Shown here: positions 1 through 7,508 of the stretch, in pieces
Position numbering within the stretch: position 1 is the first letter of the stretch
How the letters are laid out: each line of letters begins with the position of its first letter
Assembly (NCBI GenBank): GCA_947624755.1
Contig: CANQLQ010000011.1
Span: 1-18,168, forward strand
DNA from: an uncultured Clostridia bacterium
GTDB taxonomy: Bacteria > Bacillota > Clostridia > Oscillospirales > Acutalibacteraceae
Reading direction: 5' to 3'
Length of the DNA stretch: 18,168 bases
Made by a program: the position numbers and the translations under genes
The notes under the pieces: model-generated
What the model was told of the DNA's origin: nothing
Databases searched by the model: none
What the model saw: the letters and a program-made list of their open reading frames with translations, nothing else

Positions 1-4
1 CCAT

Positions 5-57
5 ATCGAGTGTCCATAACCAACCTGAGAGGTGGGGCGGACACTCGATTTCTTTTT
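5..57 (+). terminator. Terminator-like hairpin at left edge
   Basis: An 11-bp perfect inverted repeat (ATCGAGTGTCC at 5-15, GGACACTCGAT at 39-49) encloses a 23-nt loop that itself contains a short ACCT/AGGT stem, and is followed by a T-rich run (49-57). This fits an intrinsic terminator for a + strand gene ending left of the window. It could also be the end of a mobile element; the loop is longer than in typical terminators. Confidence 0.4.
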
Positions 58-110
58 GACGTTAAGACACTTTGTATGTACGGACAGGGGTTTGACTTCT
101 GCTCCTTTTG

Positions 111-261
111 TTATGCGGATAAAGAATTAGAGTTATACTCCACGGCAACACCTTTGAGTGCTTCTTTTACGGTAATTGCGGTTTCCCGCAACGCTCGGCA
201 ACTCTAATACATCACAAATTTGCAGCGTATCCTTATCTGCTGCTTTGCTTGTTTTTTGCAA
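111..261 (-). pseudogene. Degenerate short ORF with apparent +1 frameshift, downstream of the antitoxin
   Basis: On the minus strand an open frame runs from about 261 to 187 and reads on in a neighbouring frame to a TAA at 113-111 if one G is removed from the G run at 187-185. The two halves then join smoothly (…LELPSVA / ETAITVKEALKG…). There is no ATG or ribosome binding site at its 5' end, and its beginning overlaps the 3' end of the antitoxin gene in another frame. I do not recognise the product. It occupies the place where a cognate toxin would be expected but has no visible toxin motif. It may be a gene remnant or a chance open frame; confidence is low. Confidence 0.2.
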
Positions 262-463
262 TCAAACGCTTTGAGATAGAAAGCACATCTTCGTCCGCCG
301 CGAGCTGTTCCTGCTCTGCTTGTTCAAATTCAACAATCAGATAACGGGGAACATTGTTCTTTAAAATAATAACTGCGCCGTTTTCGTCCACAAGTCTTGC
401 TACTCTTGAAAAATTTTGATTAGCTTCCGTAATGGATACAAAATTTTTTGTATTTATATTCAT
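233..463 (-). CDS. Phd/YefM-family antitoxin (toxin not seen)
   Basis: A 76-residue protein starting MNINTKNFVSITEANQNF, the typical N-terminus of Phd/YefM antitoxins, in which this region forms the DNA-binding and dimerisation fold (ITEANQNFSRVARLVDE, then a beta hairpin VIILKNNVPRYLIVEF). The acidic C-terminal half would normally wrap a toxin. Start 463 is chosen over an upstream ATG at 511 because GGAGGT lies at 476-471, seven bases before it, and because the ATG at 511 falls inside the promoter. Family members usually act as antitoxin and autorepressor. Close relatives I remember end in a longer tail than KNKQSSR, so the C-terminus may be altered by a frameshift. No toxin gene precedes or follows it: upstream is non-coding, downstream only a degenerate ORF. 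It may be an orphan antitoxin. Confidence 0.8.
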   Translation of the reverse strand: MNINTKNFVSITEANQNFSRVARLVDENGAVIILKNNVPRYLIVEFEQAEQEQLAADEDVLSISKRLIAKNKQSSR

Positions 464-482
464 TGAAAACACCTCCATATAA

Positions 483-511
483 ATTATATACAATAAATAG
501 GATAAATTCAA
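483..511 (-). promoter_or_regulatory. Sigma-A promoter of the antitoxin gene
   Basis: Minus strand -35 TTGAAT (511-506), exactly 17 bases, then a perfect -10 TATAAT (488-483). Transcription would begin around 477-475, almost on the ribosome binding site, giving a nearly leaderless message and excluding the ATG at 511 as a start. Confidence 0.75.
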
Positions 512-518
512 CCTATTT
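495..518. promoter_or_regulatory. Operator-like palindrome over the antitoxin promoter
   Basis: A perfect 7-bp inverted repeat, AAATAGG (495-501) and CCTATTT (512-518), with a 10-bp spacer, overlies the -35 box and part of the spacer of the antitoxin promoter. Phd/YefM proteins bind palindromes in their own promoters, so this is a natural candidate for autorepression; binding itself is inferred. Confidence 0.5.
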
Positions 519-1070
519 TGAAAAATTAATAAAACTATCTGAAATGGGCTTCTGCGTCAACATACATTCAATTTATAAAATCATTTTTAGAGTAAATCCT
601 GTTTAACCTCAAACCGTCTCACCTAATACACATTTCAGCCAAAAACCCGAAAAGTAAATTTTTTATTAACGCCCATTTTTATAGAATATGACAAAGAATT
701 ATTTACATAATATATATATATTTAAAGCCTTAAAATAATATATAATATATAATGAAAAGGGATAGCTTTTGCTTTTAGTCAAAATTAACCGACAATAGTC
801 GCATTTACTGTGAAAGTAAATAAAAATGCATTTTAATTTTCTACATATACAATTCTGCAAGAGAAAAAAATTACAATTCTGTTTTAGTTATAATGGTATT
901 AACTAGAGTAGACAAATCTTTAGTTTTTTTAACGAGAGGTGTTTTTAAAGCTTTAGACATCTCTTAATAGACATCTCTTAATATTTAAAAGGAGAAGGTG
1001 ATTTTCGACAGAGATAAACCCGGCGAATACCCGGTTTAACCGGAAAAAATATTTTATAGGAGGACATCTA
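512..1070. other. AT-rich intergenic region upstream of the giant secreted protein gene
   Basis: No gene is visible. It contains a run of alternating A/T (about 708-752), a 7-bp hairpin ATTTACT/AGTAAAT (803-821), a perfect -10-like TATAAT at 889-894 without a good -35, a weaker promoter-like pair (ATGACA near 688 with TATATA 17 bases on), a 14-bp tandem repeat at 955-982, and the AGGAGG ribosome binding site at 1058-1063. The transcription start of the 1071 gene cannot be fixed; a leader of 150 bases or more is likely. Confidence 0.5.
955..982. repeat. 14-bp tandem repeat in leader
   Basis: AGACATCTCTTAAT occurs twice without a gap (955-968 and 969-982). The first copy can also pair with AGAGGTGT just upstream (about 935-942) to form an 8-bp stem with one G-U pair, so two alternative hairpins are possible in the leader of the 1071 gene. 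Confidence 0.6.
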
Positions 1071-4000
1071 ATGAAAAGCACAAAAAAGATTTTGAGTATT
1101 GTTCTTTCAATTCTCATGGTCATGACGTCAATTACCTGTGCGTTCACCGTTTTTGGTGCAACCGGAGACGTATCAGAAGACCAGTGGCAAGCTCTTATTA
1201 CTGCTATCAAGAATGATACAGTTCAGAAAGCTACATTCACTTCTGCTAATAATACTTGCACCGTAATTGATGAAGACGGTTCAATTATTAAACTTGCCGA
1301 TGCTTATTGGGCAGTTCTTGGCGCTTGTTATGACAAAACCAATCCCGGCTCTAACACAACTGTTCGTAATTCACAATTCAGAACCCTTACTCAAGTAGCA
1401 AATCAGATTAAAACCACTCTTTCTCAGAAAATGGGAGAAGAATTTGATTCTTACAAGGTTGGTTCAATAATTAGCAGTCTCAGCGCAGAAGCTGCAATCG
1501 ATGCAAGCTCTAACAGCCACGATAGTGACTCTAATACAGGCAAATATGGAAATGTGACCGTAACTCTTATCGTTAAGCCGTCTGATAACTACAAGCTTCC
1601 GGGTTCAAAAATTGAAGATATTCCTGAAAGTATGGATACAGGCAAAACTTACACCGTAACACATTCAAACGGACAGGAAACTTCTACAAGAACAGAAGGC
1701 TCAGGTTGTAATGCCAAAGATGTTACCACATATTACAACTTCCTTCACATTACCGGTCTTAACGCAACAGTTACAGACACAATCAAAAGAGCTGACTATG
1801 AAAAATATGAAGAAACCTTCAAGAAGTATGAATATCTCTTCAACGAAGACGTAGCAGCCCTCTTTAAAAGAGATGCTTCCGATCTCCAGACAGCGGCAGC
1901 TGAACTTAATGCAGCTGTTGAAGCCATTCCGGAAAGCATTCTTAATCAGTTCTTTGCTGACTATGCCGCTCAGGTATCAGCTCTTGTTAAAAGAATTGAT
2001 ACAGCTATCGACGCTCAGGACGCAAACAGCACAATTATTCCGGCAATTAACGCTGCCGTAGAAGCTGCTGCAAGCACAGAAGATCGTTCAGGTCTTGTTG
2101 CACTTCAGAGTACCATTAATTCAAACCTTGCTCTTTACAATGCAAAATCTGCTGAAGTAAAAGCTTTCCTTGAAGAAAACGGCTACATTGACCTTGATAA
2201 AGTTAATGCAGCGCTTGCCGACATTATGTACAAAATCGCCGTTTATGATTTGAAAACTTTAAAAGAACAGATTGAAGCTTCAATGAACAGCACGGAAAAA
2301 TATGCCGGCTATGATCTTGAAGCTGCTGCCGAAGGCGCTTATGACGCTGAAAGCGGTGACATCGCAATTTTAAGGAACACTCTTGCCTCTCAGCTTTCTT
2401 CTCTTAAAACTCTCGTTGCTTCAAGCGAAAAAGCAGCTATCGAAGTTCTTGGTGAAGATTATGCAGATTATGTAGCTAATGTACAGGCACGCGCTGATTC
2501 CATGAATGCTCTTGCATCAATTACAGGCTACAGTGCAGACCTTCAGGCTTTCCTTGACGCTCTCAACGCAAAATATGTCGTAGATGCGGATAAGTCTGAA
2601 ATTCAGAATACAATGGCAAAATACGACTTCTATGTAGATGCAACTAACCAGCTTGATGATTACACAGCAAACATTCCCGAAGGCGTAGACCCTGACCTTG
2701 CACAAACAGCAATTGATATCGCAAAAGCTGAAATTGCAAAAGTAGTTGATGAAACAAAAAATATTCTTGTTTCAACAATCACAGCACAACTCAACGAAGC
2801 CGAAAAACTTCTTGAAACAGTCACAAACGTCTACGGCTCAACCGTTACAATTGACTCAATTGAAACATACAGAGAGCTTAAGAAGGCTATAGGCGCAGTT
2901 GATGTAGAACTTTATGAATTCACAAGAGACAGACAGCTCATTGATCAGGAGCTTATTGATCTCTATCTTGAACTGAACAAAGACGGTCTCTTTGACCGGT
3001 ACAATGCGTTCCTTTCAACAGCAGGTTTTGACAGCTATCAGGAAAAGAATATCGAAATCGTTCGTCATCCGGGCGAATCGGAAAAAGTAAGAGATAAAGA
3101 TTATGAAGTAACTGACGAAAATGCAACAGCTATCGTTGCTCTTCTTGACAAAGTTCTCAAATCAGAAGAAATCGAAAAACTGCTTGGTCTGAACATCGGT
3201 GAAGAACTCGAAGGTCTTCTTACAGGTCTTCTTGATAAGCTTTACACAGACGAATTTATCAACACCGTAATGCAGTTCCTTTATCCGCTTGTTGCTAAGG
3301 AATTTGCAAAGGTTTGGGCAGGTCTTCCCGAAACTGTACAGGCAGATAACCCGATAGGCAGCGGTAAGCTTGATGTTGCTCTTTCACTTTATGATATTGA
3401 AACTGCAATGCAAAGCATACACTTCCCGATTTTCCCGACATTACTTGCTGATTCTGTAAGAGCTCAGTATCCTCAGGTTGCAGAAGTTCTTGCAAAATCA
3501 ACAACAAAAGCTGTATATCATCCCGACACAGACGTAATGGATAACCCGTGGGAAGATGCAGCTATCTGCAACGAAGACGGCAAGCTTAATCTTAACTGGG
3601 GCGTTAATGAGGCAGCTCCCGAAGATAAGGAAGAAGCATTCCTCAACGCGGCTCAGGCAGCTCTTACCGGTCTTGAACCTATCCTTCTTGCCCTTCTTTG
3701 CAACAAAACACTTGACGGTACTCACACCGATAATGATAACAATAAAGCTAATGACGGTCAACCCGGTCACGGTAAAGTTGGTACGGGTACTACAAGAGTC
3801 ACAGTTCTTTTCCTCACGGTTAACGTTACAGTTGATCCTATCAATCTCTTCCTCAACGTTTCAGGTAACGAAGGTTATAACAATGTAATCGTTCCGATTC
3901 TTGAGGCTCTTGGTCTTGATTCAGCTCTCATTCCTGACGGAAATACCTTCAATAACACAAAAGATGTTCTTAAAAAAGGTCTTCTTGAACCTGTCAAGGC

Positions 4001-6299
4001 TTTTCTTAAACAGCTTGCAGCTAATCCGATAGAAACACTTGCAGCTGCTCTTCCGAACATTGCATACGCTCTCGAAGCTGATATGATAGTTCCTCTTCTT
4101 GGAATGCTCAAGACAGATATTACCTATCACGCAGACGCTCACTACAGCGCAGTTGCCGGTCTTGCAGCAGGTGATATTAACGAGGCTCTTAAAGACGGTC
4201 CTATCACAATCAATGTTGGTGAAATGCTTGACCTTTCAAGCATTAAAATCAATGACGCTCCGCTTAACCTTTCAAGTCTTAACGGTTTGTTCTCACTTCT
4301 TGACGGTCTTCTCGGCTTTGACCTTCCGGATATTGACGGCGCAACGCTTGCAACTCTCGGTAAGCTTACATGGAAAGATACAAAGAGAGGCGATACATCT
4401 TACACAATTTCAGATCCCGCTAACGAAGGCAAGGCAGCATACATTGAAGCAAATAAGGGCGACGTTCTTATTTTCGTTCTTCAGTACATTCTTAAAGCAG
4501 CAGCCGATCCCGAATTCATTCCCGCAATTGTAAAACTCATCGGCGGCAATGACGGTGACGCTTCAGAAGAAAAAGTAGTTGAACTTCCTGCTATTGTTGA
4601 AGAAATTCTCGCCAACATCATGGTTAACCCGGACAATGCAATTGCAGCTATTACCGAGCTTATTTTCCCACAGGAATACTCACCGGCAAACGGCGATATC
4701 AACTGGGTAACTCCGGATTCAACGGCATATCCTGAGGTTTCCTATCCGACTGAAGCTTGGACACGTGAAAAAGCTCAGTTCGTTGTTGACAACTTCGGTC
4801 CGACTGTTGACAACATTCTTATGATCGCAGGCGTTAAGCTTGGCGTTGAATATGACGAAGCAACAGGCGATGTAATCAAAGACGGCGTTGAGATCAAGAA
4901 CCTTCCCGATCTTCTTAACGGCTTACTTGATACTCTTTATACAGCGGACACCGTAAACAAACTTGCAGATCTTATTGCAGGTCTCATCGAAGGCCTTCAG
5001 ACCAATGATGACGGAACCGAAAAGACTCTCAGCCTTCTCGGAAATGAATTAAAGATATCTGACCTTCTTGCAATGGTTAAGGAAATCGTTGGTGTTGATC
5101 TCTCATACTGGAGCACATATGAAGCAACATATGAAGGCTCTGACAGAGAACAATTTAAGAAAGCTCTTGTAGATGTTCTTTCACCGCTTACTCCTGTTCT
5201 TAAGTTCATCATCACAGGTGAGAACCTCACCGCTAAACTTACAGACAAAGACGGTAAGTTTAAGCTTATCGAACTGCAGGGTTATGATTCATACACAAAC
5301 GGCATCATTCCTCTTGTTGAAGCTCTTGGCGCAACAGACGTTATGGCTCCGGCTGAATTCTTTGCAGACTCGGATAACATCGCTGAAAACATCATTGATG
5401 AACTTCTTTCAGCAATTGATAACCTCACATCAGATCCTTACAACAAGCTTCTTGACCTGCTTCTCAATGTTGTTTACTTCATCGCATCTGACGGTGTTCC
5501 TGTTGTAATCAACAATGTTCTTCACGGTGTAAACGCAGTTCTTGAAATCATCTCTCCGATCTACAAAGTAGATCTCAGTGAACTTCTCGGTCTTGATATT
5601 ACATTTGCAAAACAGGATATCCTCAGCTTCCTTCTCAATTTGGCTAACACCAAGATTAAAGAAGCTACCGGCCTTGAAATCTTCACCAATTTCACCGCTT
5701 CATCGGTTCTTGATAACCTTTCATTCGGCGAAGTAACACCTTACGATTCAGCAAATGGCAAGACCGCATACAAGGTTACAAAAGTTTCTGAAGGCGCTGC
5801 TGACCTTCTTACAGTTATAGGCCGCTTCATCTTTAGACAGCTTGTATTCTCGACCAATGCGGGTGTTTACGCTGAACTTGCCGGAAAAGCATTTAACCTT
5901 GACGAGGATTCACTTGTATATCGTTTACTTTACACATCACTTGTTTCACTTTCAATGATTGAAGACGGTCCTGACTACATTCTCGGTGTAATCTTCTGGA
6001 TCTTCTTCGGTGCAGACACGGCTGTTGACGCAGTTGCTGACTACTACAAGTACTATTCATATGACTGGGCGGCAATCATTGCTAAGATGAACGCATCTGA
6101 TGTTCCGTTCCTCAACAAAGCAAGCTATCTCTTCAAAGAAGTTTACGAAAAGACATTTGAAACCATTCTTGACGATCTCGATGTTCCTGTAAACTCAGAC
6201 GATATCAGAGGCTTTGCAAAACTCTTCAAGACAATTATGGATCAGATCAAAGCATTCTTTGAATCTATCGGTAATTTCTTCAAGAACATGTTCAATTAA
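1071..6299 (+). CDS. Giant secreted helical protein with internally duplicated modules, function unknown
   Basis: A 1742-residue protein with a clear N-terminal signal peptide (lysines at 2-6, hydrophobic core about 7-28, cleavage probably after A30); C23 does not sit in a proper lipobox. AGGAGG lies 7 bases before the ATG. After a small N-terminal region (about 31-240) comes a long alpha-helical, alanine-rich part (about 240-690) resembling FIVAR-type helical bundles. The rest carries two related copies of a larger module: LLTGLLDKLYT (716-726) matches LLNGLLDTLYT (1281-1291), the helix from E855 matches one near 1360, and GYNNVIVPILEALG (935-948) matches GYDSYTNGIIPLVEALG (1404-1420). It ends in an amphipathic helix IGNFFKNMFN. 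No LPXTG, dockerin or membrane anchor is seen. I recall similar modules in Ruminococcaceae surface proteins of unknown role; cell-surface attachment or a structural role is only a guess. Confidence 0.85.
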   Translation: MKSTKKILSIVLSILMVMTSITCAFTVFGATGDVSEDQWQALITAIKNDTVQKATFTSANNTCTVIDEDGSIIKLADAYWAVLGACYDKTNPGSNTTVRNSQFRTLTQVANQIKTTLSQKMGEEFDSYKVGSIISSLSAEAAIDASSNSHDSDSNTGKYGNVTVTLIVKPSDNYKLPGSKIEDIPESMDTGKTYTVTHSNGQETSTRTEGSGCNAKDVTTYYNFLHITGLNATVTDTIKRADYEKYEETFKKYEYLFNEDVAALFKRDASDLQTAAAELNAAVEAIPESILNQFFADYAAQVSALVKRIDTAIDAQDANSTIIPAINAAVEAAASTEDRSGLVALQSTINSNLALYNAKSAEVKAFLEENGYIDLDKVNAALADIMYKIAVYDLKTLKEQIEASMNSTEKYAGYDLEAAAEGAYDAESGDIAILRNTLASQLSSLKTLVASSEKAAIEVLGEDYADYVANVQARADSMNALASITGYSADLQAFLDALNAKYVVDADKSEIQNTMAKYDFYVDATNQLDDYTANIPEGVDPDLAQTAIDIAKAEIAKVVDETKNILVSTITAQLNEAEKLLETVTNVYGSTVTIDSIETYRELKKAIGAVDVELYEFTRDRQLIDQELIDLYLELNKDGLFDRYNAFLSTAGFDSYQEKNIEIVRHPGESEKVRDKDYEVTDENATAIVALLDKVLKSEEIEKLLGLNIGEELEGLLTGLLDKLYTDEFINTVMQFLYPLVAKEFAKVWAGLPETVQADNPIGSGKLDVALSLYDIETAMQSIHFPIFPTLLADSVRAQYPQVAEVLAKSTTKAVYHPDTDVMDNPWEDAAICNEDGKLNLNWGVNEAAPEDKEEAFLNAAQAALTGLEPILLALLCNKTLDGTHTDNDNNKANDGQPGHGKVGTGTTRVTVLFLTVNVTVDPINLFLNVSGNEGYNNVIVPILEALGLDSALIPDGNTFNNTKDVLKKGLLEPVKAFLKQLAANPIETLAAALPNIAYALEADMIVPLLGMLKTDITYHADAHYSAVAGLAAGDINEALKDGPITINVGEMLDLSSIKINDAPLNLSSLNGLFSLLDGLLGFDLPDIDGATLATLGKLTWKDTKRGDTSYTISDPANEGKAAYIEANKGDVLIFVLQYILKAAADPEFIPAIVKLIGGNDGDASEEKVVELPAIVEEILANIMVNPDNAIAAITELIFPQEYSPANGDINWVTPDSTAYPEVSYPTEAWTREKAQFVVDNFGPTVDNILMIAGVKLGVEYDEATGDVIKDGVEIKNLPDLLNGLLDTLYTADTVNKLADLIAGLIEGLQTNDDGTEKTLSLLGNELKISDLLAMVKEIVGVDLSYWSTYEATYEGSDREQFKKALVDVLSPLTPVLKFIITGENLTAKLTDKDGKFKLIELQGYDSYTNGIIPLVEALGATDVMAPAEFFADSDNIAENIIDELLSAIDNLTSDPYNKLLDLLLNVVYFIASDGVPVVINNVLHGVNAVLEIISPIYKVDLSELLGLDITFAKQDILSFLLNLANTKIKEATGLEIFTNFTASSVLDNLSFGEVTPYDSANGKTAYKVTKVSEGAADLLTVIGRFIFRQLVFSTNAGVYAELAGKAFNLDEDSLVYRLLYTSLVSLSMIEDGPDYILGVIFWIFFGADTAVDAVADYYKYYSYDWAAIIAKMNASDVPFLNKASYLFKEVYEKTFETILDDLDVPVNSDDIRGFAKLFKTIMDQIKAFFESIGNFFKNMFN

Positions 6300-6323
6300 T
6301 TTAGTTTATTAAATTAACTGACA

Positions 6324-6347
6324 AACAGCCCCCTTCGGGGGGCTGTT
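6324..6347 (+). terminator. UUCG-capped hairpin between the secreted-protein gene and the Lgt-like gene
   Basis: A 10-bp perfect stem AACAGCCCCC/GGGGGCTGTT closed by a TTCG tetraloop. It lies 24 bases after the stop codon at 6299, but only ATATTAAGG follows, not a T run. It may be a weak terminator or a 3' stability/processing element, letting part of the transcript run into the next gene. Confidence 0.55.
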
Positions 6348-6366
6348 ATATTAAGGAGTAAAAATT

Positions 6367-7170
6367 ATGTTTTCCGGAAGCGAATATCTTTATTATGTAA
6401 TGTATCTTGTTGGTTTTGCAATAATGATGATATTAAACATCAAAGACCGTGCAAGGTACAAAATTGAAAAGAGAAAAGCTGTAATCTACACGCTTATCAC
6501 CTATGTATACGGTGTTGTCGGTGCAATGATTATGGGTTCTATTTATACAGCGGCTGCAAAACATCTTGGCTCAAACGAAGTAAGTCGTGTCGCAATTTTT
6601 GGAGCGGTCATATTTACTCCGATTTTTCTTGTTTTAACCTTTCTTCTTATGCGAAGTGATTGGAGACGAAATCTTGATTTTCTCACTCCGGGCATATTTA
6701 TAATTCTTGCCTGTGCTAAGCTCGGCTGTTTTCTTGATGGTTGTTGTGCCGGATTTGCATGGGAAAAGGGTATATACAACCCAAGGCTCGGTTTTAAAGT
6801 ATTTCCGGTTCAAATTTTTGAATCTGCAACAATGGTTATAGTAATTATTGCAACACAGCTTTTTTGCAGAAAATATAAGAACTATGTAAAGGGTATGGCT
6901 TATCCTGTTACAGCTGCGGTATATAGCGTTACAAGATTTTGTTGGGAAGAAGCACGGTATTACTCAACGCAAGAGCTTTCCGATGTTTTTTTGGGACTAA
7001 CATTCTGGCAGCTTAGTTGTATATTTGTATTCTTGGCGTCTATAATTATGATTCTTGTTCTTAAATCAAAAAAGGTTAAAGAATATGATGAAAAAAAGGC
7101 GGCTCAAGCCAACGCTAAAAAAATTGATTATAAAAAGTATCATAAAAAAAGAAAGAAAAAAAGCAAATAA
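6367..7170 (+). CDS. Prolipoprotein diacylglyceryl transferase (Lgt)-like membrane protein, cysteine-rich variant
   Basis: A 267-residue integral membrane protein with about six or seven hydrophobic segments and a lysine-rich cytosolic tail (last ~30 residues). The layout fits the Lgt superfamily: a loop KLGCFLDGCCAG (118-129) stands where Lgt has its G-R-x-G-N-F-x-N-x-E signature, FPVQIFES (146-153) matches the Lgt P-x-Q-x-x-E region, and a later segment (YPVTAAVYSVTRFCWEEAR) matches the last conserved arginine helix. Canonical Lgt moves diacylglycerol from phosphatidylglycerol to the lipobox cysteine of prolipoproteins. Here the signature arginine is lysine and the glutamate is replaced by cysteine, as in the GC-x-L-x-G-CC-x-G branch common in Clostridia and Bacteroidetes, so lipoprotein modification is uncertain. 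GGAG lies 9 bases before the ATG. No separate promoter is evident; it may be read through from the 1071 gene. Confidence 0.7.
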   Translation: MFSGSEYLYYVMYLVGFAIMMILNIKDRARYKIEKRKAVIYTLITYVYGVVGAMIMGSIYTAAAKHLGSNEVSRVAIFGAVIFTPIFLVLTFLLMRSDWRRNLDFLTPGIFIILACAKLGCFLDGCCAGFAWEKGIYNPRLGFKVFPVQIFESATMVIVIIATQLFCRKYKNYVKGMAYPVTAAVYSVTRFCWEEARYYSTQELSDVFLGLTFWQLSCIFVFLASIIMILVLKSKKVKEYDEKKAAQANAKKIDYKKYHKKRKKKSK

Positions 7171-7199
7171 TAGAAAATTGTTTTTTGAAATATTTTTTT

Positions 7200-7222
7200 A
7201 ACCGCTGTAAAGCGGTTTTTTT
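7200..7222 (+). terminator. Intrinsic terminator of the Lgt-like gene
   Basis: Stem AACCGC/GCGGTT (7200-7205, 7212-7217), loop TGTAAA, then a seven-T run to 7222, 30 bases after the stop codon. Confidence 0.85.
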
Positions 7223-7266
7223 ACATATTACCTTGTAAGAGAAAAACGAATTTTGCTGCAATGTGA

Positions 7267-7272
7267 TATAAT
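7267..7272 (+). promoter_or_regulatory. Upstream extended -10 promoter-like site
   Basis: TGTGATATAAT, a TGn-extended -10 box, with no convincing -35 at 17 bases. The same 11 bases recur at the downstream promoter (7412-7422), which suggests a duplicated promoter; activity is uncertain. Confidence 0.4.
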
Positions 7273-7323
7273 TTTTGTATATAAATTATCAATGTTTTAT
7301 AAAACTCTGTCCAAAAATCGACG

Positions 7324-7372
7324 GAGCTTTTCCCATATAAGGGAAGCTTGTATTAATCAGTGCTTCCTAAGA
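7324..7372 (+). promoter_or_regulatory. Leader segment with competing hairpins
   Basis: Between the two promoter-like sites, GGGAAGCTT (about 7340) can pair either backwards with AGCTTTTCCC or forwards with GCTTCC (about 7363). The pairings exclude each other, as in attenuators, but no T run follows, and the segment is upstream of the better promoter. Function is speculative. Confidence 0.2.
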
Positions 7373-7393
7373 TGTAAAACTTGTAATAAATTA

Positions 7394-7422
7394 TTGATAT
7401 TGACTTCATTGTGTGATATAAT
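7394..7422 (+). promoter_or_regulatory. Promoter of the A-T-R-ADH fusion gene
   Basis: -35 TTGATA (7394-7399), 17-base spacer, perfect TATAAT (7417-7422) with TGn extension. An inverted repeat CATTGT (7407-7412) / ACAATG (7431-7436) flanks the -10 and expected start site and could bind a repressor. The gene starts 87 bases further on. Confidence 0.75.
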
Positions 7423-7453
7423 TAATTTTAACAATGTGTAACAATTCCAAACA

Positions 7454-7494
7454 AAGGAGGTAAGCTGAGGAATAAATTTGAGATTCCTTAGTTT
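7454..7494 (+). promoter_or_regulatory. Strong Shine-Dalgarno followed by a 12-bp stem, set back from the start codon
   Basis: AAGGAGGT (7454-7461) is a near-perfect Shine-Dalgarno, but the first usable ATG of the downstream gene is 47 bases on. Directly after it, 7462-7473 can pair with 7483-7494 (12 bp, two G-U pairs, 9-nt loop). If the stem forms, only 14 unpaired bases lie between it and the ATG at 7509, so the stem may bridge the gap. No in-frame start lies nearer; the reading frame has a TGA at 7479-7481. Confidence 0.45.
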
Positions 7495-7508
7495 CAAAGC
7501 AAAAGCCT

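Noticed and set aside
10..207. 65-residue + strand open frame at the left edge
   Set aside because: It has no ribosome binding site, starts inside a hairpin repeat, has unusual composition and overlaps better minus-strand signals.
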